Positions 41,664-55,083 are shown, counted from the first letter of the stretch. The stretch: DNA of 64,000 nt from Chlorobiaceae bacterium (GCA_013334965.1 JAAXWO010000002.1:124001-188000); one strand, 5' to 3'. Notes: generated from the letters alone by a model not told the origin. Made by a program: numbers and translations.

Positions 41664-41870
41664 ATGAAAAAATCACTGCTTCTTGCACTGCTTTTGTCTA
41701 TCAGCGGTTGTGCGCCATATCTGCACAACGGAGACAGGCAAAGGGACAGGAATGAATCGTACCGTCGTGATGGACGTGGCGATCGGGATCAAAGAAGGGA
41801 TTACGATGACCGGCGCGATGATGACCGGCGCGACCATGACAACAGGGACCGCAGGCTGAACGGTTACTGA
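41664..41870 (+). CDS. Small Arg/Asp-rich lipoprotein
   Basis: A 68-residue protein. A signal peptide ending in the lipobox LSISGC is followed by a tail of about 45 residues made almost only of Arg, Asp, Asn and Tyr in DRRDD/RDRR repeats. GGAGA at 41654-41658 supports the ATG at 41664. It is likely anchored in a membrane with a disordered polyampholyte tail. Function is unknown. It is followed by a perfect 13-base inverted repeat. Confidence 0.7.
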   Translation: MKKSLLLALLLSISGCAPYLHNGDRQRDRNESYRRDGRGDRDQRRDYDDRRDDDRRDHDNRDRRLNGY

Positions 41871-41886
41871 TCGGCCAATGCAGGCC

Positions 41887-41913
41887 GGGCCTCAATCGAA
41901 TCGATTGAGGCCC
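41887..41913. terminator. Perfect 13-base inverted repeat (possible terminator)
   Basis: GGGCCTCAATCGA and TCGATTGAGGCCC are separated by one base, 16 bases after the small lipoprotein stop. No T-run follows, so a role as transcription terminator is probable but unproven. Confidence 0.5.
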
Positions 41914-42126
41914 GCAGGCATCAGAGGTGTCGAAAAAGTTCACTCCGAGATCGATGGCCCGATGAATTTCCGCAATAGATTACGCATCATCCCTGGAGCC
42001 ATGGAAATCGCTCATTCCCATGCAACCAAGACCTTGAGCCGATACCGTCAAACCCCGGGGACCAAGCGTCCTCTGTTCCATACAAGCCGTCATCCTTCGG
42101 GTATCATTACGTGATAAGGGCGAATA

Positions 42127-43062
42127 TCAGGACTTTATGACCCAATACAGCTCCCCGCCCTGGCATACCTTTTCAAACCTTCCTGTCGAAAACATCGACG
42201 CCATCTCTTCCTGAACCCTCGGCTGCCCGCCAGGAAAAAGCTTGCCGAGGGCGGCTTCGAGCTCCCTCTCCTGAAGCGGATGGCGCACGGCGATACGAGT
42301 GACGGTTTCAAGGAGGTTTTCAGTCGATCCGAGTTCCATTTCTCCCTTTGCAGGATGGACCACCGGGGCGGCTTTAGAGAGGATAAAGACAGCCCTGCGA
42401 ATGCGATCCCCGTCAGGCATGCTGACCGAGCCTTCCGCGGCGGGCCTCGTCGGGAGTACCAGATGGACCGTGTCGGGTCGAATGTCGGCGAGCACGTCAG
42501 CCAGATCGGCAAGCGCCTCATCAGTATCGTTCAAACCGGCGATAAGCATCACCTCGACCCATAGTTTACCGGAATACTCCTGCCTGAAACGTCGAAGCCC
42601 CTCGATATGCTGCTGGAAAGTGAACCCGGGCGCAGGCCTGTCGATACGATCGAACAGCGCTTCCGAGCCGGCATTGAGCGACGGCAGAACCGCATCGGTT
42701 TCAAGCAGCTCTTCACGCACTTCCGGCAAATGCAGCAGGGAACCGTTGGTAATGACGGCGACAGGAATCGCGGTCGACCTCTTCAGCTCACGTACAATCC
42801 ATCCGATTCCCTTGTAGAGCGTCGTTTCACCCGAACCGACGAAGGTTATCCAGTCAATGCCTTTTTGCGCCTCTACAGCCTGGAGAATCTCTTCAACTAT
42901 CTCCTCCTTCGGGTAAAACTCGGATCGTTCCGAAACGAACTGTTTCGTCCTGCCAAGCTGGCAGTAGATACAGTTCCAGGTACAGCTCTTGGATGGAAGC
43001 AGATCGACCCCCAGAGACTGACCAAGCCTTTTCGAAGATATCGGACCGAAAACATGTTTCAT
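42127..43062 (-). CDS. Radical SAM protein (COG0731, Tyw1-like group)
   Basis: A 311-residue protein starting HVFGPISSKRLGQSLGVDLL, with the cluster motif CTWNCIYCQLG (Cx3Cx2C) near residue 27. TFVGSGETTLYKGIG (GGE-like) and VITNGSLLHL (SAM contacts) follow. The C-terminal ~80 residues look like a helical winged region (HPLQERELEAALGKLFPGG). The group is annotated as Fe-S oxidoreductase of unknown substrate; relation to wyosine synthesis is by similarity only. It is followed by the PucC-like gene, located just upstream on the same strand. Confidence 0.82.
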   Translation of the reverse strand: MKHVFGPISSKRLGQSLGVDLLPSKSCTWNCIYCQLGRTKQFVSERSEFYPKEEIVEEILQAVEAQKGIDWITFVGSGETTLYKGIGWIVRELKRSTAIPVAVITNGSLLHLPEVREELLETDAVLPSLNAGSEALFDRIDRPAPGFTFQQHIEGLRRFRQEYSGKLWVEVMLIAGLNDTDEALADLADVLADIRPDTVHLVLPTRPAAEGSVSMPDGDRIRRAVFILSKAAPVVHPAKGEMELGSTENLLETVTRIAVRHPLQERELEAALGKLFPGGQPRVQEEMASMFSTGRFEKVCQGGELYWVIKS

Positions 43063-43085
43063 GGAACTGATCCTTGTTGTTGTTT

Positions 43086-44435
43086 TCAGCCGACCTTGGC
43101 TGATTCAGCCATCTTCAGGATTTTGGCCTCGCTTTCGGCTTCGAACGCCTCTTTGGATATATGCGGAAGAACAAGGCTGGAAATTGCAAAGGCAATGATT
43201 TCAAGGGTGAAAATACCCGAATAGGCCAGCATATGATTCCCTGTGAGGCTGAAGACAACGTCACGGATGACCCCGGCTCCGGAATGGCCCAGGAAAATAG
43301 CCAGGCTCTGGGCGGTTCCCCACAAACCCATATAGACGCCGCTGCGTCCCGCAGTCATGTTCATCATCATGGTGATGTTGGAAACGCTTGCAGCCCCAAG
43401 TCCGGCGCCGGTAACAACAAGGGCGATGCGCAGCAGCGTCAGATCGTGCGCAAAACCGGCCATGATGATCATGCTGAACCCGATCGCGCCCAATACATTG
43501 CCAACATAGGCCCCTCGCTTGAAACCGATCCGCGACAGAAGAAACCCGGTAATAAGCATGAAAATGAGCTGGGTTCCGCCCATCAACGGCTTGAAAAGCT
43601 TGGTCGTGGCTGATACCGGCATACCGAACACCTCCGCACCGAACGGATCCATGACCACCTCGTTGGCAAACAGGGCGAAAATGGAGATAAATACATAGAA
43701 TGCGAACTGCAGGGTTCTCGGTGATGATGAAAGCAGACGGATCGACTGGGGGAAGGTAATGCTGTGCTTCTCCTTACCCTCACTGACGACGGCATTGCGC
43801 TTTTCTACACCGAGGACGGCAACAAGCCCCATGAGGAAAGCGATCAGGCCACACGTTTCGGCAACCTGCGTCAACCGTTCGGGAGAAAATACCTTGAGAT
43901 AGGAGCCTATCGTCAAGTTTGAAACAATGGCGGTCAGCACCATCAGGGTCCAGCTGGCTCCGGCGATCTTGCCGATATGCTCCTCAGCGACATTGTCGGC
44001 GATCAATGCGTAATAGGCCGTGGTCGCCACCTGGAGACCGAAACCGAAAACAAGGAAAATCAGGCAGAGTTTCCACAAGCCGATATCGAACAGGGCAACA
44101 GAAACAATTTCCGACAGGGAATTTCCGGACATGTGGACTTCGTATGCCGCTGATGGCGAAAGGATAAATGAAACGACGCAACTCACAAGCCCGATCAGGA
44201 TGTAAGGGGTACGGCGGTAGCCGAGTATGCTGAACCGGTCGGAAAGATTCCCAATCCAGACCTTGACGCCGAAAATAGCCAGAAGCTCCTTGAGGCTTAT
44301 AAGCCCGAGGGCAATGGTCGCCGGAATAAAAAGCTCTTTGATCATGACCCTGTTCAGGATATCCTGTACAAAACCAAGCATGATGCCGAAGCCCATCTGG
44401 AAAAGGGAAATCCGGACAAGGTTGATTGTTTTCAT
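43086..44435 (-). CDS. pucC: PucC/BCD-family bacteriochlorophyll-delivery transporter
   Basis: About 449 residues with 12 predicted membrane helices. The N-terminus MKTINLVRISLFQMGFGIML and the segments GNLSDRFSILGYRRTPYILI and EEHIGKIAGASWTLMVL mark the bacteriochlorophyll-delivery branch of the major facilitator superfamily (PucC, LhaA, Bch2). Members assist pigment loading of light-harvesting complexes. In green sulfur bacteria the partner is not defined. I start at the ATG at 44435; the longer frame is unlikely. It is divergent from thiC, and the riboswitch lies between them. Confidence 0.85.
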   Translation of the reverse strand: MKTINLVRISLFQMGFGIMLGFVQDILNRVMIKELFIPATIALGLISLKELLAIFGVKVWIGNLSDRFSILGYRRTPYILIGLVSCVVSFILSPSAAYEVHMSGNSLSEIVSVALFDIGLWKLCLIFLVFGFGLQVATTAYYALIADNVAEEHIGKIAGASWTLMVLTAIVSNLTIGSYLKVFSPERLTQVAETCGLIAFLMGLVAVLGVEKRNAVVSEGKEKHSITFPQSIRLLSSSPRTLQFAFYVFISIFALFANEVVMDPFGAEVFGMPVSATTKLFKPLMGGTQLIFMLITGFLLSRIGFKRGAYVGNVLGAIGFSMIIMAGFAHDLTLLRIALVVTGAGLGAASVSNITMMMNMTAGRSGVYMGLWGTAQSLAIFLGHSGAGVIRDVVFSLTGNHMLAYSGIFTLEIIAFAISSLVLPHISKEAFEAESEAKILKMAESAKVG

Positions 44436-44586
44436 GTGCCGCCGGGAAAAATAGTGTTGAGGCAGAGTTATAATGTATCGCCGGGAACCAAGGCCGTAAT
44501 TTACATAAAACCCCAGCTTTCCCAAGGGTTTCACGACCCCGCCATTCTTGGAAATCAGGGGGTTTTTGGTTATCGTGAGCAAGTAA

Positions 44587-46404
<1,818 letters not shown>

Positions 46405-46489
46405 GCCGACCTCTGAGGTTTGAAAAAGATGCATTGATGAGTTCGCTCGGGCTGAAGCCAAATATCTTCCCTCCCCGTTTGGCAGGGAC

Positions 46490-46522
46490 AAAAAAAGCCT
46501 CCATATCACAGGAGGCTTTTGC
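46490..46522 (-). terminator. Terminator of tpiA
   Basis: AAAAGCCTCC (46493-46502) pairs with GGAGGCTTTT (46511-46520). On the minus strand the stem is followed by a T-run, 22 bases past the tpiA stop. Confidence 0.85.
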
Positions 46523-46543
46523 ATATCTCTACCGATACGAGTG

Positions 46544-47296
46544 TCAGCAGGCGGCCTTGACGATGGCCATAAAGTCCGCCGTGTTCAGGCTTGCTCCCCC
46601 GATCAGGCCGCCGTCGATATCTGGCATGCCAAAAAGTTCGGACGCGTTGGAAGGCTTAACGCTGCCTCCATACTGAATGCGCAGGTGTTCGGATGCCTGC
46701 TCTCCGTAAAGGCCTGCGATGACGGCCCTTATGGATGCATGAACCTCCTGCGCCTGGGCGCTGGTGGCCGTTTTGCCGGTACCGATAGCCCAAACCGGTT
46801 CGTAGGCGATCACAAGGTTGCTGATGTCGGCGACTCCCGAGAGGCCTTCGACAACCTGTCCGGTAATAATCGATTCAGTCACCCCTTTTTCACGCTCTTC
46901 AAGCGTTTCGCCAACGCAGAGAATGACGCTGAGGCCATCTGCGAGAGCTTTTTTCACCTTCAGGTTGACGACGGAATTGGTATCGCCAAAATACTGGCGT
47001 CGCTCGGAGTGTCCAAGAATGACGTAGCTGCATCCCGCTGCGGCAAGCATCCGTGCAGAGATTTCACCGGTGAAGGCGCCGTCGTTCTCGTAATGGCAGT
47101 TCTGGCCTGCAAGCCGTATGTCGCTCCACTCGACAACCTTTCCGACCTCATGGATAGCCAGAAAAGAAGGCGCAATGCCGACTTCGCAACAATGGATTCC
47201 CGTCCCCACCTTTTCAGCGATCTCCGTAGCCAGATCGATCGACTCGGCAACGGTATTGTTCATTTTCCAGTTACCTACAACAATTTTCCTGCGCAT
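46544..47296 (-). CDS. tpiA: Triosephosphate isomerase
   Basis: A 250-residue TIM barrel interconverting glyceraldehyde-3-phosphate and dihydroxyacetone phosphate. The N-terminal [16 protein letters not shown] carries the active Lys. [15 protein letters not shown] carries the catalytic His, [20 protein letters not shown] the catalytic Glu, and [12 protein letters not shown] with GGLIGGASL is the phosphate site. It is located one base after the stop of the small gene upstream, on the same strand. Confidence 0.96.
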   Translation of the reverse strand: MRRKIVVGNWKMNNTVAESIDLATEIAEKVGTGIHCCEVGIAPSFLAIHEVGKVVEWSDIRLAGQNCHYENDGAFTGEISARMLAAAGCSYVILGHSERRQYFGDTNSVVNLKVKKALADGLSVILCVGETLEEREKGVTESIITGQVVEGLSGVADISNLVIAYEPVWAIGTGKTATSAQAQEVHASIRAVIAGLYGEQASEHLRIQYGGSVKPSNASELFGMPDIDGGLIGGASLNTADFMAIVKAAC

Positions 47297-47297
47297 A

Positions 47298-47522
47298 TCA
47301 GTAATCTGTTATTACCTCTTGGTAGATTTTTTCGATCTCGGCGATCTTGAAAGTGTGCTTTCCAGAACGCGCATCCCTCAGTTCAAGCTTGTCCTGGTCG
47401 ATAGCCGTGATATAGCCGTGCCATACCCGCTGCTCTCTGGTGACAAGGTTGATCTCCTTGTCGAGCAATTCACGGCTTCCGCCTATCTGCTGTGCCGTAT
47501 AGATGATCTGTCGTTTTCCCAT
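47298..47522 (-). CDS. Small hypothetical protein upstream of tpiA
   Basis: A 74-residue protein starting [19 protein letters not shown]. It contains a strand-rich core ([27 protein letters not shown]) and [15 protein letters not shown]. It has a compact SH3/Sm-like beta appearance, but no family is recognised. It sits directly upstream of tpiA with one base between stop and start, so it is cotranslated. A 39-codon longer frame is open but lacks support. Confidence 0.6.
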   Translation of the reverse strand: MGKRQIIYTAQQIGGSRELLDKEINLVTREQRVWHGYITAIDQDKLELRDARSGKHTFKIAEIEKIYQEVITDY

Positions 47523-48124
47523 GGAAAGGCTTTTAAGACTTTTTATTAATTGAAAATGTCCAGGTGTCCCGCACTTCGCCACATGTTGGATAAATACAAA
47601 ATTGTCCTGACCATGCTCATCGAATAGGGAACAAATCACGTTTTCAGGTCGTCGGAAATATACGATTCGCGGGGGAAAAACAAGTCCTGAATTATTTCAA
47701 CGGACAGACCCCGCAAAACTGAACCATGTCCACAGCAGTGGTGTGCTCTCAAGGAGAGCCTTCCGGCAAAGGTCAACCCGGGACCAAACGGTGAATCATT
47801 GCCATGCAGGAAGGAGGGTGCTGACGGCCGAACAATTCGCTCCTGCCGTGCGTCTTGCAGAAACTGAATCCATCTGCAGATGGGCTGTAAAGACCTGCAT
47901 CCGGAAAAGGATAATGGAAAAACAGAATTTTGCAGGCAATTGCTCATTGAAAGAAGGAGTGCAGGCAGAAATTCGAGATCGGGCTGTAGAAACCGAAGGT
48001 GATCAAACCAGAATGTTCCTTGTTGAGCCTGATAGATTAATCGACCAGAAATAAATAGCAGTCTGGTCGAAAATCTCCAATTCTGCCTGCTCCATTGAGA
48101 GGGAAACAGCGCAAGAAGATGAAC
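47523..48124. other. Intergenic region without a confident gene
   Basis: These 602 bases contain two overlapping antiparallel frames of 103 codons (47636-47947 minus; 47743-48054 plus) with composition unlike neighbouring genes and no ribosome site. I treat both as chance. No repeat or RNA structure was recognised. Confidence 0.4.
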
Positions 48125-48604
48125 CTACTTGACGAAAATGTCGAGGATCTCATAATGTAGTTCACCTTTCGGGACGCTGATCTTGACTTTCTCACCGATT
48201 GATTTGCCGATGAGCGCCCTGCCGACGGGAGAACGGACCGAAATCTTGCCGAGATCTGAATCGGCCTCTTCGGAAGAGACGAGGGTGTACTCGATGATCT
48301 CGTCTTCAGCCTCAAGGTTGCGAAGCTTGACCGAGGTCAGGATATAGACCCTATCGGTTTTAACCTGTTTCGGATCCAGAATCGTGGCAGCAGCGAGCTT
48401 GTTCTCGAGTTCGCTTATTCTCGATTCGAGATGAGCCTGCTCCTCGCGGGCGGCATCATATTCGGCATTTTCGCTCAAATCCCCGTGCGAACGAGCCTCA
48501 GCGATTTTCTCAAGCACCTCTTTCCTGGTCTGCGATATCAACAGATGAAGATCCTCTTTAAGCCGGTTGTATCCATCCCGTGTCAGATAAATGCGATCAC
48601 TCAT
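48125..48604 (-). CDS. greA: Transcription elongation factor GreA
   Basis: A 159-residue factor that rescues backtracked RNA polymerase. The N-terminal coiled coil starts [20 protein letters not shown] and passes through [20 protein letters not shown] to [20 protein letters not shown], carrying the acidic tip residues D and E. The C-terminal FKBP-like domain contains [20 protein letters not shown] and [10 protein letters not shown] use ATG 48604; the longer frame is not supported. Confidence 0.95.
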   Translation of the reverse strand: MSDRIYLTRDGYNRLKEDLHLLISQTRKEVLEKIAEARSHGDLSENAEYDAAREEQAHLESRISELENKLAAATILDPKQVKTDRVYILTSVKLRNLEAEDEIIEYTLVSSEEADSDLGKISVRSPVGRALIGKSIGEKVKISVPKGELHYEILDIFVK

Positions 48605-48684
48605 TTCGATTCGTGTTTTTTTGTTGGCGATGAAAAAGAGCGAATTATCACCATACGTTACAGCCGCATGAACATGTGGCAAAC

Positions 48685-48722
48685 AAAAAAAAGTAAAGTC
48701 AGCAGCATGGCTGACTTTACTT
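48685..48722 (-). terminator. Terminator of htrA
   Basis: A perfect 12-base stem AGTAAAGTCAGC/GCTGACTTTACT (48692-48703 with 48710-48721) has a 6-base loop. A T-run on the minus strand lies just after the stem, about 45 bases past the htrA stop. Confidence 0.9.
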
Positions 48723-48766
48723 CTTCGGTAAATGTAAAAAATCTTTAGCCCAAGGGCAAAGAACCT

Positions 48767-50281
48767 TTACAGATTAAACGCAAAATACATCCTGCTCCAG
48801 CCGCGTTCGACAAGGATGAAGAGAAGATCACCGCGCTTCTTGTTCTTGACCAGTTCGTTGAACGCTGCGGTCGTCCCGACCTGTTTCTTGTCGATGGAAA
48901 GGATGACATCGCCAGGCCTGAGGCCTATCTTGAACGCAGGACTGTTTCCTTTTACGGAGGTCACGACGAGCCGGTGTGAGTTCGGCCTCATGTTCATCTT
49001 CTGCGATGTCTGCTCATCGAGGGGAGCGACCATGAATCCAAGAAGATCGCTGGATACCTCCTCCCCCTGCACTGAGGCGACCTCCTTGTCGGGCAACGCT
49101 TCAAGGCGAACCGTCAGCGTCTGGAGTTTACCGTCACGATTTATCCGGACTGCAGCAGAACTTCCCGGCGCGTGGTTGGCTATGTCATTACGAAGTTCCG
49201 CCGAACTGGTCGCCGGTCTTCCATCGAAATCAAGAACGACGTCGCCGGTCTTCAGGCCCGCCTTCGCGCCCGGACCGCCAGCCATGACCGTTCCGACCAG
49301 GACGCCTTCGACGTTTTTCATGTTCAGGCCCCTGGCGATATTCTCATCGACGTCCTGAATTGAAATACCGAGGTACCCGCGCTCGACCCTGCCGCTCTTG
49401 ACCAGGGAAGAAAATATCCTGTTGGCCATGTTCGAGGGGACAGCGAAACCTATGCCCTCGAACCCGGCGGCACGACTGGCCATGGCCGTGCTGATGCCTA
49501 CCAGCTCACCGTTGATGTTCACCAGCGCGCCACCCGAATTACCCGGGTTGATGGCTGCGTCAGTCTGGATGAAATCCTCATAATCTGCCAGACCGACATT
49601 TGCCCGGCCTTTGGCGCTGACGATACCCTGGGTGACCGTCCGAGCGAGATTCTCGCCGAGCGGGCTACCGATCGCAATGACCCACTCGCCTACGCGCAGC
49701 CGGTCGCTGTTGCCGATAGGGATCGGCTTGAGCCCAGTTGCATCGATCTTTATGACTGCGATATCGGTTCGGGGATCCTTTCCGACGATCTTCGCAGGAA
49801 ACCTCCTGTTGTCGGAGGTCCTGATCGATATGGTGTACGCATTGTCAATCACGTGGTTGTTGGTGAGGATATAACCGTCGGAACTGACGATGACACCTGA
49901 GCCCAGCCCATGAAGAACCTCCTTGCGGGATTTGCCGCTTTCACGACTCTGGCCGTTAAACATTTCGTTAAGCGATTTGCCGAAGAGATCGAAAGGAGTC
50001 ATCACCGGACGATCGATCGAGGATTCGGTATAGATCGTCACGACCGACGGAGTCGCCGACTCCGCGATATGGACGAACGCCTCATTGAAATCGTTCAACG
50101 ACTGAATCGGGCGATGCTGGATGTTTTCTGCAGCAACGGCCTCTTTCATGCCAGCTGCAATGCTGTACCCGTTGTCATGCCTGTCCAGCGAGAACTCCAC
50201 GTCGGAAATGGCGAGGGCTCCGGCGGCAAGGCCTGCAGATACCAGAACAAAAGACTTGAGTGTTGTTCGTTTCTTTTTCAT
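48767..50281 (-). CDS. htrA: Do-family periplasmic serine protease (DegP/HtrA)
   Basis: A 504-residue protein. A signal anchor (LKSFVLVSAGLAAGALAI) precedes the trypsin-like domain with the catalytic triad: His in TNNHVIDNA, Asp in PRTDIAVIKID and Ser in INPGNSGGALVNING. Two PDZ domains follow (KAGLKTGDVVLDFDGRPA and KIGLRPGDVILSIDKKQV). It refolds or degrades misfolded envelope proteins. It lies 23 bases after the trpE stop on the same strand. Confidence 0.95.
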   Translation of the reverse strand: MKKKRTTLKSFVLVSAGLAAGALAISDVEFSLDRHDNGYSIAAGMKEAVAAENIQHRPIQSLNDFNEAFVHIAESATPSVVTIYTESSIDRPVMTPFDLFGKSLNEMFNGQSRESGKSRKEVLHGLGSGVIVSSDGYILTNNHVIDNAYTISIRTSDNRRFPAKIVGKDPRTDIAVIKIDATGLKPIPIGNSDRLRVGEWVIAIGSPLGENLARTVTQGIVSAKGRANVGLADYEDFIQTDAAINPGNSGGALVNINGELVGISTAMASRAAGFEGIGFAVPSNMANRIFSSLVKSGRVERGYLGISIQDVDENIARGLNMKNVEGVLVGTVMAGGPGAKAGLKTGDVVLDFDGRPATSSAELRNDIANHAPGSSAAVRINRDGKLQTLTVRLEALPDKEVASVQGEEVSSDLLGFMVAPLDEQTSQKMNMRPNSHRLVVTSVKGNSPAFKIGLRPGDVILSIDKKQVGTTAAFNELVKNKKRGDLLFILVERGWSRMYFAFNL

Positions 50282-50304
50282 GGGTGCATCAGGTTTGCGG
50301 TTGA

Positions 50305-51819
50305 TCAGACTGCTGTTTCAATGCTTTCGAGAGCTGTCAGCCCAGCCCTCATCTTGTTCATTGTCTCTTCGTATTCGTTCTCCGGGGTCGAATCGGCTAC
50401 AATGCCCCCGGCCGCCTGGAAGTATATGATCCCATCCCTGACGACCATGGTCCGGATTGCGATGGCCGTGGTCAGCCCACCACGAAAATCCAGATAACCT
50501 ACGGCGCCTCCATACAGGCCCCGTTTCTCCTTTTCCAGTTCATAGATGATCTCCATGGCCCTCACCTTCGGAGCACCGGTCAGCGTACCGGCAGGGAAAC
50601 AGGACCAGAAGGCGTCCATCGCGCTCAGGCCCTCCTGCAGCTCACCCCTGACGTTGCTGACGATGTGCATCACATGCGAGTACTTCTCGATCACCATCAT
50701 CTCGTTGGTATCGACCGTTCCGATTTTGGCAATACGGCCGATATCGTTACGGCTGAGGTCGATGAGCATAAGATGCTCGGCGCACTCCTTTTCGTCTGCA
50801 AGCAACTCGCGAGCGTTGTGCTCGTCTTCGTCAAAGGTCTCGCCTCGGCGTCTTGTGCCTGCAATTGGGCGGGTATCGACGATCCTCCGGCCTGCCGGGT
50901 CATGCTCGACTTTGACCAGCAGTTCCGGCGAAGAGCCGACAACGTAGAAATCCTCGAAATCGTAGAAATAGAGGTACGGCGAGGGATTGATGGTCCTCAG
51001 CACCCGATATACGTCGAACGGCCTGGTATGCAGTTTTCTCTGAAGCCGCTGGGAAACCTGCACCTGGAAGATGTCGCCGCTGAGGATGTACTCCTTGGCC
51101 TTGAGCACCTTGTCGTAATACTCTTCCCTGGTGGTATTCGAAACGATCGGTTCAGGCCGCTCCGGTCTGAGCTGAATGAGCTCCCTGTCGAGCGGTTCGA
51201 ACATGATCCCGGCCAGCTCGTCGATCTTGCGCTCCGCTCGTTGCCTGTCGTTTTCGTCGATGTAATTGACGACGACGAACAGCTTGCGCATCACGTTGTC
51301 GAAAATCACCAGCGTATCGCAGAACAGGAGGCAGAGATCGGGGAGTCCTGCAGGATCGGGCATTTCAGGCGCCGGAATCTTTTCGATCAGATGCATCGTG
51401 TCATATCCGAAGTAACCGAACACACCGGAGGTGGTCATGTTCGGAGAGCCGTTTTTGCTTCGGGGCATCTCCGATGAGGCAAACCTCGCCAGACATCGGT
51501 CGACGATCCTGCGTAAATCGCTCTCCTCATCGACGATCGACTCGAGAGAGCGAAAGCGTTCGTCACGGACGTCAAGTGAAATCCCACCACCTACCGTGCC
51601 TTTGAGCACTGCCACCGGATCGACGGCGATGTAGGAAAAACGCGCAAGCATCTCCTCCCCTTCCACCGATTCGAGCAGGCATGAATATGGTCGCTGCATC
51701 TTGAGGTACACCGATACCGGAGTTTCCGTATCGGCCTGAAAGGTCTTGACTAACGGGGTCAGTATGAACGACGGCTGGTCAGCCCTGTCGTGGTTATTTT
51801 CCGAAAAAGATCTGATCAT
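50305..51819 (-). CDS. trpE: Anthranilate synthase component I
   Basis: A 504-residue chorismate-utilising enzyme. The N-terminal feedback region has YSCLLESVEGEEMLARFSYI (LLES motif for tryptophan). The catalytic half has DIFQVQVSQRLQR, IVDTRPIAGTRRRGETFDED, ERAEHLMLIDLSRNDIGR-like sequence and the C-terminal PAGTLTGAPKVRAMEIIYE with QAAGGIVADSTPENEYEET. It forms anthranilate with a TrpG glutaminase encoded elsewhere. Its substrate comes from aroC. Confidence 0.94.
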   Translation of the reverse strand: MIRSFSENNHDRADQPSFILTPLVKTFQADTETPVSVYLKMQRPYSCLLESVEGEEMLARFSYIAVDPVAVLKGTVGGGISLDVRDERFRSLESIVDEESDLRRIVDRCLARFASSEMPRSKNGSPNMTTSGVFGYFGYDTMHLIEKIPAPEMPDPAGLPDLCLLFCDTLVIFDNVMRKLFVVVNYIDENDRQRAERKIDELAGIMFEPLDRELIQLRPERPEPIVSNTTREEYYDKVLKAKEYILSGDIFQVQVSQRLQRKLHTRPFDVYRVLRTINPSPYLYFYDFEDFYVVGSSPELLVKVEHDPAGRRIVDTRPIAGTRRRGETFDEDEHNARELLADEKECAEHLMLIDLSRNDIGRIAKIGTVDTNEMMVIEKYSHVMHIVSNVRGELQEGLSAMDAFWSCFPAGTLTGAPKVRAMEIIYELEKEKRGLYGGAVGYLDFRGGLTTAIAIRTMVVRDGIIYFQAAGGIVADSTPENEYEETMNKMRAGLTALESIETAV

Positions 51820-51899
51820 GAATATTGACTGCTACTGAAAAGGGGAAAATATCATATCATTATAGAGGCTATCCTATCGGTAACAAGGGACCTCACACC

Positions 51900-52394
51900 A
51901 TGAAAAAAGGAAGCGGCAATGGCCTGAAATGGCTTACCGCACTCATGCTGTCGCCGGGCATGATCTTCACCGCAGCATACCTCCTGGTATGGCTTTCGAT
52001 GAACCTCTACCTCGACAACAGCTTCAAGGACGACCTGAGGGGACCGTTTACCTCTGAAACCGGAGTTCGATACCGATTGAGCATCGGATCGCTCAGAACC
52101 GGTCCGGACCTCAATTCGCTCACCCTCAGACAACTTGAGCTGATCCCGTTCGATAACGGGCAAAACCAAAGAACGAACGGCGCCGGATTTCAGGTTGCGG
52201 AACTCAAGGTACCCTGCCCCGACCTCTGCTTTTTCCCGTTCAGGCCGACGCTTGCAACGATCTCAACGCGAAAAATCTTCCTGGAGATCCTTTCCCGGGA
52301 CGGCTCAATGAACGGTCAGTCCCGTCCTCTGCCATCGTATCGAGGAGATCTTGTCTACCGGCTCAGTCAGGAGCGACAGGTCGGGATCCCATGA
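51900..52394 (+). CDS. Hypothetical exported or membrane-anchored protein
   Basis: A 164-residue protein that I do not recognise. The ATG at 51900 gives MKKGSGNGLKWLTALMLSPG and a hydrophobic anchor at about residues 11-33. A soluble part follows with four cysteines in a CPDLCFFPF-like segment and strand-rich sequence (YRLSIGSLRTGPDLNSLTLR) reminiscent of AsmA-like proteins. That resemblance is a guess. Its 3' end overlaps the convergent lepB gene by 90 bases, so one C-terminus may be mis-extended. Confidence 0.55.
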   Translation: MKKGSGNGLKWLTALMLSPGMIFTAAYLLVWLSMNLYLDNSFKDDLRGPFTSETGVRYRLSIGSLRTGPDLNSLTLRQLELIPFDNGQNQRTNGAGFQVAELKVPCPDLCFFPFRPTLATISTRKIFLEILSRDGSMNGQSRPLPSYRGDLVYRLSQERQVGIP

Positions 52395-53204
52395 CCAGTA
52401 AACCATCATCGCCTGGCCGACAAGATCGGTTTCTGGCAGAAAACCCCAGTAACGGCTGTCAAGGCTGTTGTCCCGATTGTCGCCCATGGCAAAATAGTAG
52501 TTTCTGGCGACGGTGTAACGTGCAAGGGCCATGCCGTCGACAAACACACGCGATCCGACAAGGCTGACCGTATGTCCCTCGTCAACGATAAGGTCGCGAT
52601 AGACCGGCAGCGTCTCGGGAGTGAGTTCGATCACATCGCCCTTACGTGGAATGTGCAAGGGGCCGTAGTTGTCCTTGTTGTAGTTCGACAGCGATGGAAA
52701 AATCTGGAAATCGCCATAACCCGGAGGCATCTCGGCCCCAATGAACTGGCCGTGTTCGGGCAGGGTCACCGCTTTTGCGTTGATGAACAGCTGACGTCCC
52801 CTGATTTCGAGGGTATCGCCCGGCAGAGCCACGCAACGCTTGATATAGTTAAGGCTCCTGTCGCGTGGGAACTTGAATACGATGATGTCACCACGCCTGA
52901 CGTCATGAATTTTCGGAAGCCTGATATCGGTAAACGGCACCTTGGGGCCGTAGACATATTTGTTCACAAAAAGAAAATCGCCAGCAAGAAGCGTCTTCTC
53001 CATGGAGCCTGTCGGAATCCGGTACGATTCGATCACGAACATCCTCAATACCGTCGCAACAATGGCTGCGATAACAAGAGCCTCAAACCACTCTCGGGAT
53101 TGACGTTTTTCAGCTGTTGAGTTGGGGGCTGTGTTCTGTTTTTTCACTCTTGATGCTTTTGTTGCCGGTAACACCGGAAGCTTCCGGAATAAACTCACGT
53201 TCAA
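52305..53204 (-). CDS. lepB: Signal peptidase I
   Basis: A 299-residue membrane-bound serine/lysine endopeptidase that removes signal peptides of exported proteins. After a basic N-terminus there is a transmembrane helix (FEALVIAAIVATVLRMFVIE). Ser in RIPTGSMEKTLLAGD and Lys in YIKRCVALPGDTLEI are catalytic. The C-terminal FAMGDNRDNSLDSRYWGFLP is the conserved box E. The length is above the minimal enzyme owing to an extended N-terminus. Confidence 0.95.
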   Translation of the reverse strand: MNVSLFRKLPVLPATKASRVKKQNTAPNSTAEKRQSREWFEALVIAAIVATVLRMFVIESYRIPTGSMEKTLLAGDFLFVNKYVYGPKVPFTDIRLPKIHDVRRGDIIVFKFPRDRSLNYIKRCVALPGDTLEIRGRQLFINAKAVTLPEHGQFIGAEMPPGYGDFQIFPSLSNYNKDNYGPLHIPRKGDVIELTPETLPVYRDLIVDEGHTVSLVGSRVFVDGMALARYTVARNYYFAMGDNRDNSLDSRYWGFLPETDLVGQAMMVYWSWDPDLSLLTEPVDKISSIRWQRTGLTVH

Positions 53205-53265
53205 TGTGACGCCATCGAAAGACTCTTCCAGCGTTTCAGGCTGATAATTTTTTAATAAAAAGAGC

Positions 53266-55083
<1,818 letters not shown>

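Noticed and set aside
46541-47350. A 269-codon plus-strand frame opposite tpiA
   Set aside because: It is antisense to an intact tpiA.
47636-48054. Overlapping antiparallel 103-codon frames
   Set aside because: No start signals or recognisable motifs, and composition unlike neighbouring genes.
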